Assembly: GCA_003635315.1 (NCBI GenBank)
Contig: PYJD01000033.1
Coordinates: 1 to 64,000, forward strand
DNA: 64,000 bases
Direction: 5' to 3'
Source: Candidatus Poribacteria bacterium
GTDB lineage: Bacteria; Poribacteria; WGA-4E; WGA-3G
Shown here: one piece after another, positions 7,823 through 17,386 of the stretch
Numbering within the stretch: position 1 is the first letter of the stretch
Layout of the letters: each line of letters begins with the position of its first letter
The notes under the pieces: model-generated
Told to the model about the DNA's origin: nothing
What the model saw: only the letters and a program-made list of their open reading frames with translations
Database searches by the model: none
Program-made: the position numbers and the translations under genes

Positions 7823-9775
7823 ATGGAAGACCAAAATACATCATTGCCAATTTCTTCCGATATTCCCACCCACGGTGTAACCCTTAAATCTATTCTAATT
7901 TCTATTATCCTTATTCCAATCAATTGCTATTGGGTAATTGAAATGGAAGTCATACGTTATTCTGGCCACCCTGTTACCATATCTCTCTTTTTTAATGTTA
8001 TCTTTAGTCTCTTTTTGCTTGTTGGTTTCAATCAGTTGCTGCGAAGATATATACCAAAAATGGCATTAATACAAAGTGAGCTTGTAATTGTCTATCTGAT
8101 GTTGTCAATTGCCTCAGGAATAACAGGGCATGATATGCTTGAAATATTAGTTCCTATGTTAGGACATGCATTCCGTTTTGCATCTCCTGAGAATGAATGG
8201 CATCAGCTATTTGTTCCTTTTCTCCCAGAATGGCTTACAATTGATAGTCCTCGATTATTACAAGGGTATTATGAAGGTGATCAACCACTCTATACATTTG
8301 AATCGCTTCTGGGATGGGCAACTCCTGTTTTGTGGTGGACCACCTTTATTAGTATGCTGATTTTAGGTATGCTCTGCATCAATATAATTATTCGGAAACA
8401 GTGGATTGAATATGAGAAATTAAGTTATCCGATTATTCACCTTCCACTTCATCTTACAGAAACCAGAAACAACCATTTTTTTCAGAATAAGATAATGTGG
8501 TTAGGATTTGGTGTTGCAGGTGGGTTAGCTTTATGGAATGGAATAAATTTCCTATACCCAGTTTTACCTGAGTTGCGAACGCGTATCCGTAGTTATCCAC
8601 TCTTTACCGATAGTCCATGGAATGCAATGGGGAATATACCAATTTCTCTATATCCATTTGCTATTGGATTAGGCTTTTTCATTCCACTTGATCTTTCATT
8701 TTCATGTTGGTTTTTCTTTTGGTTTTGGCGATTTATGCGTGTAGGTGGAGCAATGTTTGGTTTTCGAAGCATGCCACGTTTCCCATATATGAATGAGCAA
8801 GCATCTGGTGGATATTTGGCATTATGTGTATTAGCCATTTGGGCAAGTCGTCGACACTTACTAAATGTTGGAAGGATATTAATTAGAACATCTAAATCCA
8901 AAGAAGATTCTGAAGAATCGATTTCTTATAGAACAGCTGTTATTGGATTTATAGTCGTACTGACATTTTTAGTTCTCTTCTGTTATTACGGTGGTGCAAA
9001 TATAGGAGTAATGTTAGCATTCTTCATTATCTATTACATGATCTCAATAGCCATTACACGAATGCGTGCTGAATTGGGAACACCAGTTCATGATTTACAC
9101 TATTCAGGTCCTGATGAGATATTAACCCGTGTAGTCGGAACACGTCGATTAGGTAGAGATAATCTTATAATGTTCTCTATGTTCTGGTTTATAAACCGAG
9201 CATATAGAAGTCATCCGATGCCTCATCAATTAGAAGGGTTTAAGATAATGGAACGTACGAACATGAGCATGCGTCGGATAATATTTGCAGTCGTATTGGC
9301 AAGTGTTTTTGGATCGTTAGCAGGTTTTTGGGCACTCATTGATAGAGGACACAGTTTGGGTATGGAAGTTCGAGCGTATTGGCCTTCCTTGAGTGCATTC
9401 GGAATCGAACCCTATCGTCGTTTAGCTGGTTGGCTACAATCCCCATCAGATCCAGAGATACCTGAAAGTATATTTATGGGTATAGGCTTTATATTAACAA
9501 CAATACTAATGATGTTCCGTATGCGATTTGTGTGGTGGCCATTCCATCCAGCAGGATTCGCAATTTCTACAAGTTGGGGGATGCATGTTACATGGAGCTG
9601 TCTTTTCATGAGTTGGCTAATAAAATGGATCATTTTAAAATACGGAGGTCCGGTAAGATATAGGAAAATTGCACCGTTCTTTTTAGGACTTATTCTTGGT
9701 GAATTTACTGTTGGAAGTTTATGGACTATTCTTGGGATAATAGCAGGTATACCCACTTACGGATTCTGGGTATAG
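7823..9775 (+). CDS. Multi-spanning membrane protein, DUF6785/DUF6784-like
   Basis: 650 residues with about 13-15 predicted hydrophobic segments, separated by loops rich in Trp, Arg and Pro. It has the look of the large DUF6785 membrane proteins common in Poribacteria and Planctomycetes, distantly like OPT-type transporters (two halves, with a conserved ELGTPVHDLHYSGPDEIL segment in the second). Transport is a guess; substrate and direction are unknown. The start is ATG at 7823 without a convincing ribosome binding site. Its last 19 bp overlap the end of the converging P-type ATPase homologue. Confidence 0.75.
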   Translation: MEDQNTSLPISSDIPTHGVTLKSILISIILIPINCYWVIEMEVIRYSGHPVTISLFFNVIFSLFLLVGFNQLLRRYIPKMALIQSELVIVYLMLSIASGITGHDMLEILVPMLGHAFRFASPENEWHQLFVPFLPEWLTIDSPRLLQGYYEGDQPLYTFESLLGWATPVLWWTTFISMLILGMLCINIIIRKQWIEYEKLSYPIIHLPLHLTETRNNHFFQNKIMWLGFGVAGGLALWNGINFLYPVLPELRTRIRSYPLFTDSPWNAMGNIPISLYPFAIGLGFFIPLDLSFSCWFFFWFWRFMRVGGAMFGFRSMPRFPYMNEQASGGYLALCVLAIWASRRHLLNVGRILIRTSKSKEDSEESISYRTAVIGFIVVLTFLVLFCYYGGANIGVMLAFFIIYYMISIAITRMRAELGTPVHDLHYSGPDEILTRVVGTRRLGRDNLIMFSMFWFINRAYRSHPMPHQLEGFKIMERTNMSMRRIIFAVVLASVFGSLAGFWALIDRGHSLGMEVRAYWPSLSAFGIEPYRRLAGWLQSPSDPEIPESIFMGIGFILTTILMMFRMRFVWWPFHPAGFAISTSWGMHVTWSCLFMSWLIKWIILKYGGPVRYRKIAPFFLGLILGEFTVGSLWTILGIIAGIPTYGFWV

Positions 9776-12492
9776 AATCTATCTTTACGAGGATTTATTG
9801 CTAAATTTAGAGGTAACAACAGCAAGATTAGACTGCATAATGCTGTCACTATCCATTCATTCTGAAGTGGGGTAAACTGGAATACACTATTAATCGGTTC
9901 AAGATAGATTACTCCTGCCTGAATTCCAATTACTATTACTGAGATTATAAAGAAACGGACATTAGAGAACATTCTTTTAAACAGAGATTCCCAAGGGTAA
10001 CGGGTACATTGAAAATACACTATCATCTGAGTAAGAATGAGTGTAGTACAGGCAGCCGTACGTGCCTCTTCAAGTGTAGATTCAAAAACAGGAGTTGTCA
10101 ATACTAAGAAATGAATTATGGTCATTAGACTAATGACAAGACTTCTACATACGATATCAAGCACCGACATATTTGGCAATAGTTGTGTTGCTCTACCCGG
10201 GTGATGTTGTTTATCATTCATGGAGACTTTCTCATAGCCTAATCCAATAATTGGAACCATTGTTGTTAAAAACTGAACCCACACTATTTGTGATAGTGTA
10301 AAAGGTAACTCAACCTTGAATCCTGCATATAGAATTAAACCAAAGATAGCGGTAAAAAATTGTGCGAAAGTACATGAAAAACACCAACGGAGGGATGCTG
10401 AGAGATTGTGATATGCCTCCCGCGCCAATAATAGTGAGTCCTTAATCGCCTTAAACCCTTTCTCTATAATTAAGCAGTCGGCATGATCTTGAGCAAAATG
10501 TGTTGCATTTCTCGCATCAGCAAAAGCAAGATCCGCAGAGACCATTGCACGCTGATCAATTGCATTTTGTCCCAAATAACCTACCGTATGATTATGTCGT
10601 TTTAGACTTAAGACCACATTTCTACGCTGTTCATCTGTCGGTTGAGAATACGCATTCCAATTTGGTACATCTTTATCAAATTCTTGGGTAGTGAGTTGCA
10701 TTAACTCTTGTCTTGTCGCAACAGCGTTTCGAGTATGGAGCAGACCAAGTTCTTTTGCTATGTCGGTCGTCGATTGTTCATCACTATCGCTTATTAGAAT
10801 GATTTTAAGACCGGTATCAAGGAATGATTTAACAACCTCTTTTGTTTCAACATTATCAGTAACGGAGAAACTAATAAAACCTAAAAAAGTAGATAATCCT
10901 TGGACCTCTTGTGGTGATAGACTTGTTTCAGAATGTAAAGATGCTACCCCGTAGACTGTGTCTCTTGAATTTTGTAGGTAATTAAGTATTTCACTGCACA
11001 TTTCGTATTGGTCATAATTGAACGGACTCATTTCCGCATTCACAAGGATAGAATCACAGGCTTCAAGCACATTCCTTGCATCTCCAAAGATAATGTTTAG
11101 ATATTCATCATCTCTTGATTCAAACACATGTAGTTCATACCCAAAGTTTGGTGTCCAAGGGTATTCAGCGACGAGTCGCATATTTGCCTTAAGATGATTC
11201 AACTGGTATCCAAGTTTATTCATTGTCTCTTGAATAACCTGTTGGTGTGCATGATCTAAATCAGATCTATCATAGAAACGTTCCCCACTTGTTCCGAGAC
11301 CAGCAGTTAATACTAAGCCAGGAGCTCCTTGGGGTATTTGGTATCCTGGTGGTATAGAGTTAATCCTTTCACTCTTTTCTTCTGGAGAAAGATTTTCAAG
11401 AGATGAAACCCAATTATCCCATTGTCCCCGGTTAACAATTTGTTCATCAACAAAGATATTAGAAATTGTTAAGGAGCGTGTGCTTGTAATTCCTCTCTCA
11501 TCTGTACATAAAGCCGTAAGCCTGTTCAATTTTTCAAGGAAATGATGATTTCGCAATACTATCCCAGAATTTACCAATTTTGAAGTCTTCTGATTGAGAA
11601 AAGAATGTAACAACATTACTAAATTAAATGGCGTAGCAGCAATAGCAAACACTAAACCAAATTGTACTAATTCAACCCAATCGGGTGTATTTAATTGAGA
11701 TGTTCCCCACCAAAGGATGGCAACAGCGATTCCACCTACTACTAAACCGGCAATCTTTAAGGCATCTACAAAAAATTTCAATTGATTTTCTGCAACTGTC
11801 ATCTCATTAGGCAGTGTTCGTGCTTTACCTTGATTTTGATACATCTCCAATTGATTACCTGTACGGACTACAATCGCTTGTCCAATGCCTGTATCGACAT
11901 ATGTCCCTCCAAACACCATATTAATTTGTTTTTCTGGAGAGAGACCTGGTTCAGATAATTCTATACTTGTTTTTGCTGCAGATCCGCTACTTCCAAATAA
12001 TGCGGATTCATTTACTGTCAACCCATCAGCTTCGACTATACGCGCATCCGCTGGTATATAGTCACCAGGTTTTAATATTATAAGGTCACCCGGTACTATA
12101 TCGGACGGATCGCATTTCTCTTGTTTGCCTTCGCGAATTACAGAGACACTAACCTTAAATTTATTTACCCTACGCTGTTGTGTAGATTGAAAACTAATTA
12201 AAAGTAAGATTCCTCCAATCAGTGTAAGAAGTAAAATGCTACCAATTAATGATGTATTTAGTATATCTTTTGTATAGGCAAACACTGCTGTTGTGAGTGC
12301 TAAGAGGAGTAACCGCCAGTTTAATACTTGATGTATAAATGATGTAAATTGTGCTGTTCCAGTTTTAGTATTTACTCTATTTAGCCCATGACGTTCTTGA
12401 AGATCTCTTACCGCGGTTTGACTTAAACCGTATTCAAGATCGGTCTCATATTGGTTAATTAGAAAAGAAATACTCTCTTCATAAATATTCAT
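9757..12492 (-). CDS. P-type ATPase homologue with degenerate catalytic motifs (probable pseudoenzyme)
   Basis: 911 residues with the full P2-type cation ATPase layout: N-terminal cation-ATPase domain (GLSQTAVRDLQERHGLN), paired transmembrane helices, actuator domain (VPGDLIILKPGDYIPADAR), M4, P and N domains, and six C-terminal helices. Nearly every catalytic motif is altered. TGES becomes FGSS (166-169). The M4 PEGL becomes PFNL (from Pro288). DKTGT becomes DERGI (331-335), keeping only the Asp and Gly. The TGD motif becomes SDS (568-570). GDGVND becomes GQNAID (641-646). The N-domain KGAPE Lys is not evident. The frame is intact and long, so this is not a decayed gene. It probably keeps the fold without ATP-driven transport. 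Confidence 0.9.
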   Translation of the reverse strand: MNIYEESISFLINQYETDLEYGLSQTAVRDLQERHGLNRVNTKTGTAQFTSFIHQVLNWRLLLLALTTAVFAYTKDILNTSLIGSILLLTLIGGILLLISFQSTQQRRVNKFKVSVSVIREGKQEKCDPSDIVPGDLIILKPGDYIPADARIVEADGLTVNESALFGSSGSAAKTSIELSEPGLSPEKQINMVFGGTYVDTGIGQAIVVRTGNQLEMYQNQGKARTLPNEMTVAENQLKFFVDALKIAGLVVGGIAVAILWWGTSQLNTPDWVELVQFGLVFAIAATPFNLVMLLHSFLNQKTSKLVNSGIVLRNHHFLEKLNRLTALCTDERGITSTRSLTISNIFVDEQIVNRGQWDNWVSSLENLSPEEKSERINSIPPGYQIPQGAPGLVLTAGLGTSGERFYDRSDLDHAHQQVIQETMNKLGYQLNHLKANMRLVAEYPWTPNFGYELHVFESRDDEYLNIIFGDARNVLEACDSILVNAEMSPFNYDQYEMCSEILNYLQNSRDTVYGVASLHSETSLSPQEVQGLSTFLGFISFSVTDNVETKEVVKSFLDTGLKIILISDSDEQSTTDIAKELGLLHTRNAVATRQELMQLTTQEFDKDVPNWNAYSQPTDEQRRNVVLSLKRHNHTVGYLGQNAIDQRAMVSADLAFADARNATHFAQDHADCLIIEKGFKAIKDSLLLAREAYHNLSASLRWCFSCTFAQFFTAIFGLILYAGFKVELPFTLSQIVWVQFLTTMVPIIGLGYEKVSMNDKQHHPGRATQLLPNMSVLDIVCRSLVISLMTIIHFLVLTTPVFESTLEEARTAACTTLILTQMIVYFQCTRYPWESLFKRMFSNVRFFIISVIVIGIQAGVIYLEPINSVFQFTPLQNEWIVTALCSLILLLLPLNLAINPRKDRFYTQNP

Positions 12493-12540
12493 AAAAAAGG
12501 ATCCTAAATATCACCATTGACAGTTACCAATAAATGAAGA

Positions 12541-13458
12541 TTAATCATCTTTAATTGACACTAACGATCCATCTATATCAGGCGTGAGGGTTTTTATCTC
12601 ACAATTGATATTATGGCCTTTAAATGCCTCATGCATTTGAATTCCAATAGTTTCAATGTTCTCAAGACAGTATGCTGCTATGGTTGGACCGGCACCACTT
12701 AACGCTATACTCAATGCTCCTGCTGAGATAGCAGCATCAACCACATCGTCAAATCCCGGAATTAATGAACTACGGTAAGGTTGGTGAAGTCTATCTGTCA
12801 TTGCAAGAGATAGATTTTCCAATTTTCCTGTTGCTATACTTGCAATTAGCAAGGAACTCCTACTGATGTTATAAATCGCGTCAGTGAAATTTACAGTTTT
12901 TGGTAGAATATCTCTTGCTTTTTTAGTAGATAATGTAAATTCTGGGATAGCGAGAACGATATGTAGTGATGGGTCACAATGCAATTTGATGGTGTGTATG
13001 TGTTCATCTTCTTGCATTGATATAACTAAACCACCATATAATGAGGCAGCCACATTGTCAGGATGACCTTCTATAGCCGTTGCAAAATCGAGAATGTCTG
13101 CATTTGTGAACGGGTGTCCACATAATACATTGGCAGTCAACATGCCACCAAGAATAGCAGTTCCACTACCCCCCAAACCTCGTATTGCCGGTATTCCATT
13201 GGAAATGCTCAATTTGAGTCCGTTTGGCACGGGGGTTCCACTTCGGGTATAAATGGATTCTACCGCTTGATAGGCAACATGCTCAGTAGAACTGGGGATT
13301 TTATCCGCATCTACTCCTGTTACAACTACTTCTGTGTCATTCCCTGTTATTTCTAATGTAATAGTACTATAAAGTTTTAATGCCAGACCCAATACATCAA
13401 AACCTGGACCCAAATTTGTTGTACTCGCAGGGACACGAGCAGTTATTTTTCGAGACAT
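12541..13458 (-). CDS. thrB: Homoserine kinase
   Basis: GHMP kinase that phosphorylates L-homoserine for threonine synthesis. 305 residues, the usual length. Motif 1 is VPASTTNLGPGFDVLGLAL at the N-terminus. Motif 2, the ATP-binding loop, is RGLGGSGTAILGG, differing from the usual GLGSSAA but keeping Gly and Ser. Motif 3 is ALSGAGPTIAAY. It starts 19 bp after the stop of the upstream aminotransferase, with AGTAGGT about 10 nt before ATG. The pair suggests an amino-acid biosynthesis operon of the aspartate family; thrA and thrC are not in the window. Confidence 0.93.
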   Translation of the reverse strand: MSRKITARVPASTTNLGPGFDVLGLALKLYSTITLEITGNDTEVVVTGVDADKIPSSTEHVAYQAVESIYTRSGTPVPNGLKLSISNGIPAIRGLGGSGTAILGGMLTANVLCGHPFTNADILDFATAIEGHPDNVAASLYGGLVISMQEDEHIHTIKLHCDPSLHIVLAIPEFTLSTKKARDILPKTVNFTDAIYNISRSSLLIASIATGKLENLSLAMTDRLHQPYRSSLIPGFDDVVDAAISAGALSIALSGAGPTIAAYCLENIETIGIQMHEAFKGHNINCEIKTLTPDIDGSLVSIKDD

Positions 13459-13477
13459 TCAAAATATACCTACTTAG

Positions 13478-14650
13478 CTATAACTTTGAAATAGCAGATT
13501 CCATTCTTCGTAATGCCTCATTAATATTATCCAAGGAATTGGCATACGATAGACGTAGATAACCATCACCGTATTTACCAAATGCTGTCCCGGGTAAGAG
13601 AGCCACCCCAACTTCATCCATTAGATAATCTGCAAGTTCTTCACACCCAAGGGGAAGATTCGTAACATTTGGAAATACATAGAAAGAACCAAAAGGCTTT
13701 ACACAACTCATGCCTTGAATCGCATTTAACCCTTCGACAATTACATCACGACGAACCTGAAATTCTGCTACCATTTCTGAAACGAAAGTTTGTGGTCCTC
13801 TAAGGGCTTCTATTCCGGCGATTTGTGTAAAGGTTGCGGTGCATGAGTTGGAGTTTATTGTCAATTGAGTGATTTTATCTGCGATTTCTTTTGGGGCTAC
13901 ACCATAACCAAGGCGCCAACCTGTCATAGCGTATGTTTTTGAATGACCTTCAATTAGAATCGTATGTTCTTTCATTCCCGGTATACTAAGTATACTATGG
14001 TGAGTTCCATCGTAGAGGAGTCGTGAATAAACTTCATCAGTTAGCACATAAAACTGATGTTTTTCTACCAATTCTGCTATTGCAGTAAGGTCTGACGCTG
14101 TTAGTGTGCCTCCAGTAGGATTTTGGGGGGAGTTAAGTATTAACAGTTTCGTATTTTCTGTAATAGATTCAACTAAATCATCAATTTTAAAACGGAAGTC
14201 AACCTCTTCACGTAACGGAAGTGGTACCGGTTTACCACCTATAAAATCAATAACAGATTCATATACTGGGAAACCTGGTTCTGGGTATATCACTTCATCT
14301 CCATCATCAATCAATGCTAAGATTGTAAAAAAGATGATCGGTTTTGCCCCAGGTGTTACGGTGACTTCATCTGGATGTATTTCGACACCCCGAGTTTCAG
14401 ATATATGTTGTGCAGCAACTTCTCGAAATTCAGGTAGTCCTGCAGATGGACAATACCCGGTATGACCTTCTTTCATAGCCTTGAATGCTGCCTCACAGAC
14501 ATTCATCGGTGTCGAAAAATCTGGTTGACCTATTTCTAAATGAATAATGTCTTTTCCCTGGGCTTCTAAACTTTTTGCTTTGGCGAGTACTTCAAACGCA
14601 GATTCAGTTCCCAAGCGACTCATTCGCTTGGCGAAAGTAGGACTACCCAA
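13478..14650 (-). CDS. PLP-dependent class I aminotransferase (AspC-like)
   Basis: 390 residues of fold type I. It shows the N-terminal HLEIGQPDFSTP, the cofactor-binding NSPQNPTGG and DEVYSRL, the Schiff-base Lys near residue 237 in GHSKTYAMTGWRLGY, and the C-terminal substrate Arg in GYLRLSYA. The subgroup resembles thermophile-type aspartate or glutamate-pyruvate aminotransferases; the amino-acid preference cannot be read from sequence, though its place before thrB fits aspartate. Initiation at TTG 14650 is supported by GGAGG 6 nt upstream and by conservation starting within the first residues. Confidence 0.9.
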   Translation of the reverse strand: MGSPTFAKRMSRLGTESAFEVLAKAKSLEAQGKDIIHLEIGQPDFSTPMNVCEAAFKAMKEGHTGYCPSAGLPEFREVAAQHISETRGVEIHPDEVTVTPGAKPIIFFTILALIDDGDEVIYPEPGFPVYESVIDFIGGKPVPLPLREEVDFRFKIDDLVESITENTKLLILNSPQNPTGGTLTASDLTAIAELVEKHQFYVLTDEVYSRLLYDGTHHSILSIPGMKEHTILIEGHSKTYAMTGWRLGYGVAPKEIADKITQLTINSNSCTATFTQIAGIEALRGPQTFVSEMVAEFQVRRDVIVEGLNAIQGMSCVKPFGSFYVFPNVTNLPLGCEELADYLMDEVGVALLPGTAFGKYGDGYLRLSYANSLDNINEALRRMESAISKL

Positions 14651-14748
14651 AATATTCCTCCTTAATTAATTCTGATATTATTGGTATTGAATATCTAAAC
14701 TGACGTAGTATATTGCCGAGAATGGAATTATACCTAACAGAAATCCTT

Positions 14749-15771
14749 CTATTTTGATTTTAAAATTAGACCACTTGCTCCAGCTAACCAAGCATTCTTT
14801 TTATCTAATACATGAACTTTAACCATTTTTTGTTTCTGTGTTTCTACTTTCCATGATTGTCCACCATCTGTTGTGCTTAGTATTACACCGACACCGAAGT
14901 CTCCTCCAACTGCCCATCCAACTTTACTATCTGCAAATGCCACGCTACGGATAGTTTCCTCTGTACCACTCACCTGATCCGACCACGTTTTACCACTATT
15001 GTCTGTGTAAAGAATTATGCCATTTTCGCCAACTGCCCATCCAGTTGATTCATCAATGAAGAAGATGTCTTCGATAATATCCTCTTTTCCGGTTTCCTGA
15101 AGTGTCCAAGTCTCGCCACCATCAGTAGTCTTTTGTATAATAGTTTTTTGTTGCTTTTTGGCTGGAAAAACTCGTATTCCAGCAATCCAACCAGTTGATT
15201 CATCAAGAAATTGCATTGCATTGAACATACTTGTCTCGTCATCACCAACGTTCCCAACTATTCCACCGTCAAGAACTTTCCATGTGCGTCCACCATTCTT
15301 AGATGATAGTATTGTTTGATTTTCTCCAACAGCATATCCTACATCCTTATTGACGAAATAGATACCTCTCAAGGTTGTGTCAACTTTGCTAATCTGTATA
15401 TCCCAATCTTTTCCGTTTGTCGTATTAGTGATAAGACCTTTTTGACCGATTGCCCAACCATGGTCTGCATCCAAAAAGTAGATACCGGTTAATTCCGCGG
15501 GAATTTTAATCTCAGATTTATGCCAAGACTTACCACCATTAAATGAATAACCGATAAATCCAGGGTTTTCAAAATCATCAAGTACGGCTGCACCAGCTAC
15601 CCATCCGGTCTTACCATCTGTAAAGGTTATCGCCATATAATCGCGAATATCCGGATCACTTTCTTGGACTACAGTCCATTCTGCTGCAACTGGAAAAGTA
15701 ATTATAGTCGTATAAATTATCGCAATTAGATAATATAATGGTTTTTTAGGGGATGTTTTTATTTGATACAT
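14749..15771 (-). CDS. Secreted YCF48-like beta-propeller protein
   Basis: 340 residues with an N-terminal signal peptide ending near AEW and about six repeats of the Ycf48/BNR type, each with G.T....GWAVG or an Asp box such as SKNGGRTW, TTDGGETW, TDNSGKTW and STTDGGQSW. Plant and cyanobacterial Ycf48 (HCF136) helps assemble photosystem II; in non-phototrophs this fold is a general extracytoplasmic propeller, and no photosynthesis gene is seen here. The start has GGAGAG 5 nt upstream. The same repeat type forms the C-terminal half of the sigma-factor fusions at 40.3 and 47.8 kb. Confidence 0.85.
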   Translation of the reverse strand: MYQIKTSPKKPLYYLIAIIYTTIITFPVAAEWTVVQESDPDIRDYMAITFTDGKTGWVAGAAVLDDFENPGFIGYSFNGGKSWHKSEIKIPAELTGIYFLDADHGWAIGQKGLITNTTNGKDWDIQISKVDTTLRGIYFVNKDVGYAVGENQTILSSKNGGRTWKVLDGGIVGNVGDDETSMFNAMQFLDESTGWIAGIRVFPAKKQQKTIIQKTTDGGETWTLQETGKEDIIEDIFFIDESTGWAVGENGIILYTDNSGKTWSDQVSGTEETIRSVAFADSKVGWAVGGDFGVGVILSTTDGGQSWKVETQKQKMVKVHVLDKKNAWLAGASGLILKSK

Positions 15772-15971
15772 ATTCTCTCCTTTAGAAATGGATTATTATA
15801 GTATATATACGATTATATCATAAGTCAAATGTTTCTAATATGATTTCAAGACTTTAGATGATGTGCGTTTATTCGGTATTAATTGGATGTCAATTACACG
15901 CCGGTTTCTTTTATTCTTCCTTACTCAAGTATACAAAACAAAGCTCTTCCCTCTTATCATAAGAAATTCCA

Positions 15972-17369
15972 TTATTTTGCCAGTATGATGGTTCCAGTCT
16001 TATAACTATCACCAACTTGGATTTGGTATAAATAGATTCCGCTTTCCACTATTTCCCCATTTTCATCTTTTCCATCCCATTTTAATTCAGTCTCTCCAAT
16101 TTGGGCATTTAGTGTTCTAATAAGTATTCCATTCAAATTAAAAAGAAGAACAGAAAACTCACCATCGGCATCATCCACGACTCTTGCTGGAAAGATAACA
16201 GTGTTGAAATCGGGATCATTTGACAAAGGTGTAAATGGATTGGGATAAGGTCTATCAAATACACGGTATCTCTTCTTTATCGGAGAAGATTCATTACCTG
16301 CTTCGTCTATGGCAATAATGGCGTAAGTGAAACTACCAATTTCCAACAAACGGGTATCAATATATCTATATTCAGGAGATTCATTCGCACGTTTTTCTGC
16401 TGATATTTCACCATCAGGGAAAGTTTGTAGATTCTCAGATTCGGTAGAACCAAACAATACTTTATAGGTGGAAACGTCACGACTAACACTTCCCATCCAA
16501 AAAATCTCTACTCCTTCATTTGAAGTAACAACACGAAGGGTGGTAGGGGGTTCTGGGGGTGCTGTATCTTCTAATACATCAACAGTCTGTATTGGGGATC
16601 GGATGGATTGAAGGAATATCGTCTTATATGCAGTAATCTGATATGTGTGGTTACCAGGTGTGACATTTACATCTCGATAGGTCGTTGAAGACCGCTGTTC
16701 AACTTTTATCGTGAATTCTTTATTTCTATAGATTATATACCCATTAACATCTGGGTCATTTGATTTTTCCCATCTGAGAGTTACATCATTTTCGCCAGTT
16801 GTATCAGCTTCGACAATGAAACCAGATACCGGGGCAGGTGGTACATTAGGAATAACCTGTAAAGAAAAATCGTCATTATTTATCTTCCCATCTGCTTGTC
16901 CCTTCCTGATAAATTCTCCTATTGGAACATCCTCTGTATTACGTAATAAAACCTTAAAGATTGCTTCAAAGACAGTATTTGGTGTTCGAGAGTCAAATGC
17001 GATTTCGTATAAAGAATTTTGGAAATCTACAATAGGATTCGTTAGTTCAACTCTTAATACATTACCTCCAGATACTACTGCCCTTGCAATTAGTTCTATA
17101 CCATCCCGATTTATGTATTTAAAATCTCCTAATCTGGTGATGAAACCGTTAGGCATTGTAATTTCAATTGTCTTTATTTCTTCACCCGGTTCTGCTAATG
17201 ACCTGTCAATTGAAAGTGATACGATAAGGGGGATTGTAGAGCTTGCAGGAACAATTCCTTTTGTTTCACCTTCAACATTAATCTCTCCAACTGATGTTAC
17301 GGCACTGAATCCACTTAATGTCGTTAGTGTAAATAGGATAAGTAATAGATTTTGTATGATGTTTCTCAT
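15972..17369 (-). CDS. Secreted FN3 protein with FlgD-like/T9SS-type C-terminal domain
   Basis: 465 residues with a signal peptide (SGFSAVTS region), an N-terminal beta-rich domain with a cohesin- or anchor-like look, one or two fibronectin type III repeats (LRWEKSNDPDVNGYIIYRN; DTAPPEPPTTLRV), and a C-terminal domain beginning YPNPFTP and continuing LLFNLNGILIRTL, LKWDGKDENGE and GIYLYQI. That last domain is the FlgD-like Ig fold used as a C-terminal sorting signal in type IX secretion. The downstream gene, 17 bp away in genome order but upstream in transcription, encodes a PorV-like barrel, which supports a shared export role. Confidence 0.8.
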   Translation of the reverse strand: MRNIIQNLLLILFTLTTLSGFSAVTSVGEINVEGETKGIVPASSTIPLIVSLSIDRSLAEPGEEIKTIEITMPNGFITRLGDFKYINRDGIELIARAVVSGGNVLRVELTNPIVDFQNSLYEIAFDSRTPNTVFEAIFKVLLRNTEDVPIGEFIRKGQADGKINNDDFSLQVIPNVPPAPVSGFIVEADTTGENDVTLRWEKSNDPDVNGYIIYRNKEFTIKVEQRSSTTYRDVNVTPGNHTYQITAYKTIFLQSIRSPIQTVDVLEDTAPPEPPTTLRVVTSNEGVEIFWMGSVSRDVSTYKVLFGSTESENLQTFPDGEISAEKRANESPEYRYIDTRLLEIGSFTYAIIAIDEAGNESSPIKKRYRVFDRPYPNPFTPLSNDPDFNTVIFPARVVDDADGEFSVLLFNLNGILIRTLNAQIGETELKWDGKDENGEIVESGIYLYQIQVGDSYKTGTIILAK

Positions 17370-17386
17370 TTTATGATATCCAAATA

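Noticed and set aside
16816..17376. 186-codon plus-strand frame
   Set aside because: Antisense shadow of the FN3/FlgD-like secreted protein gene.
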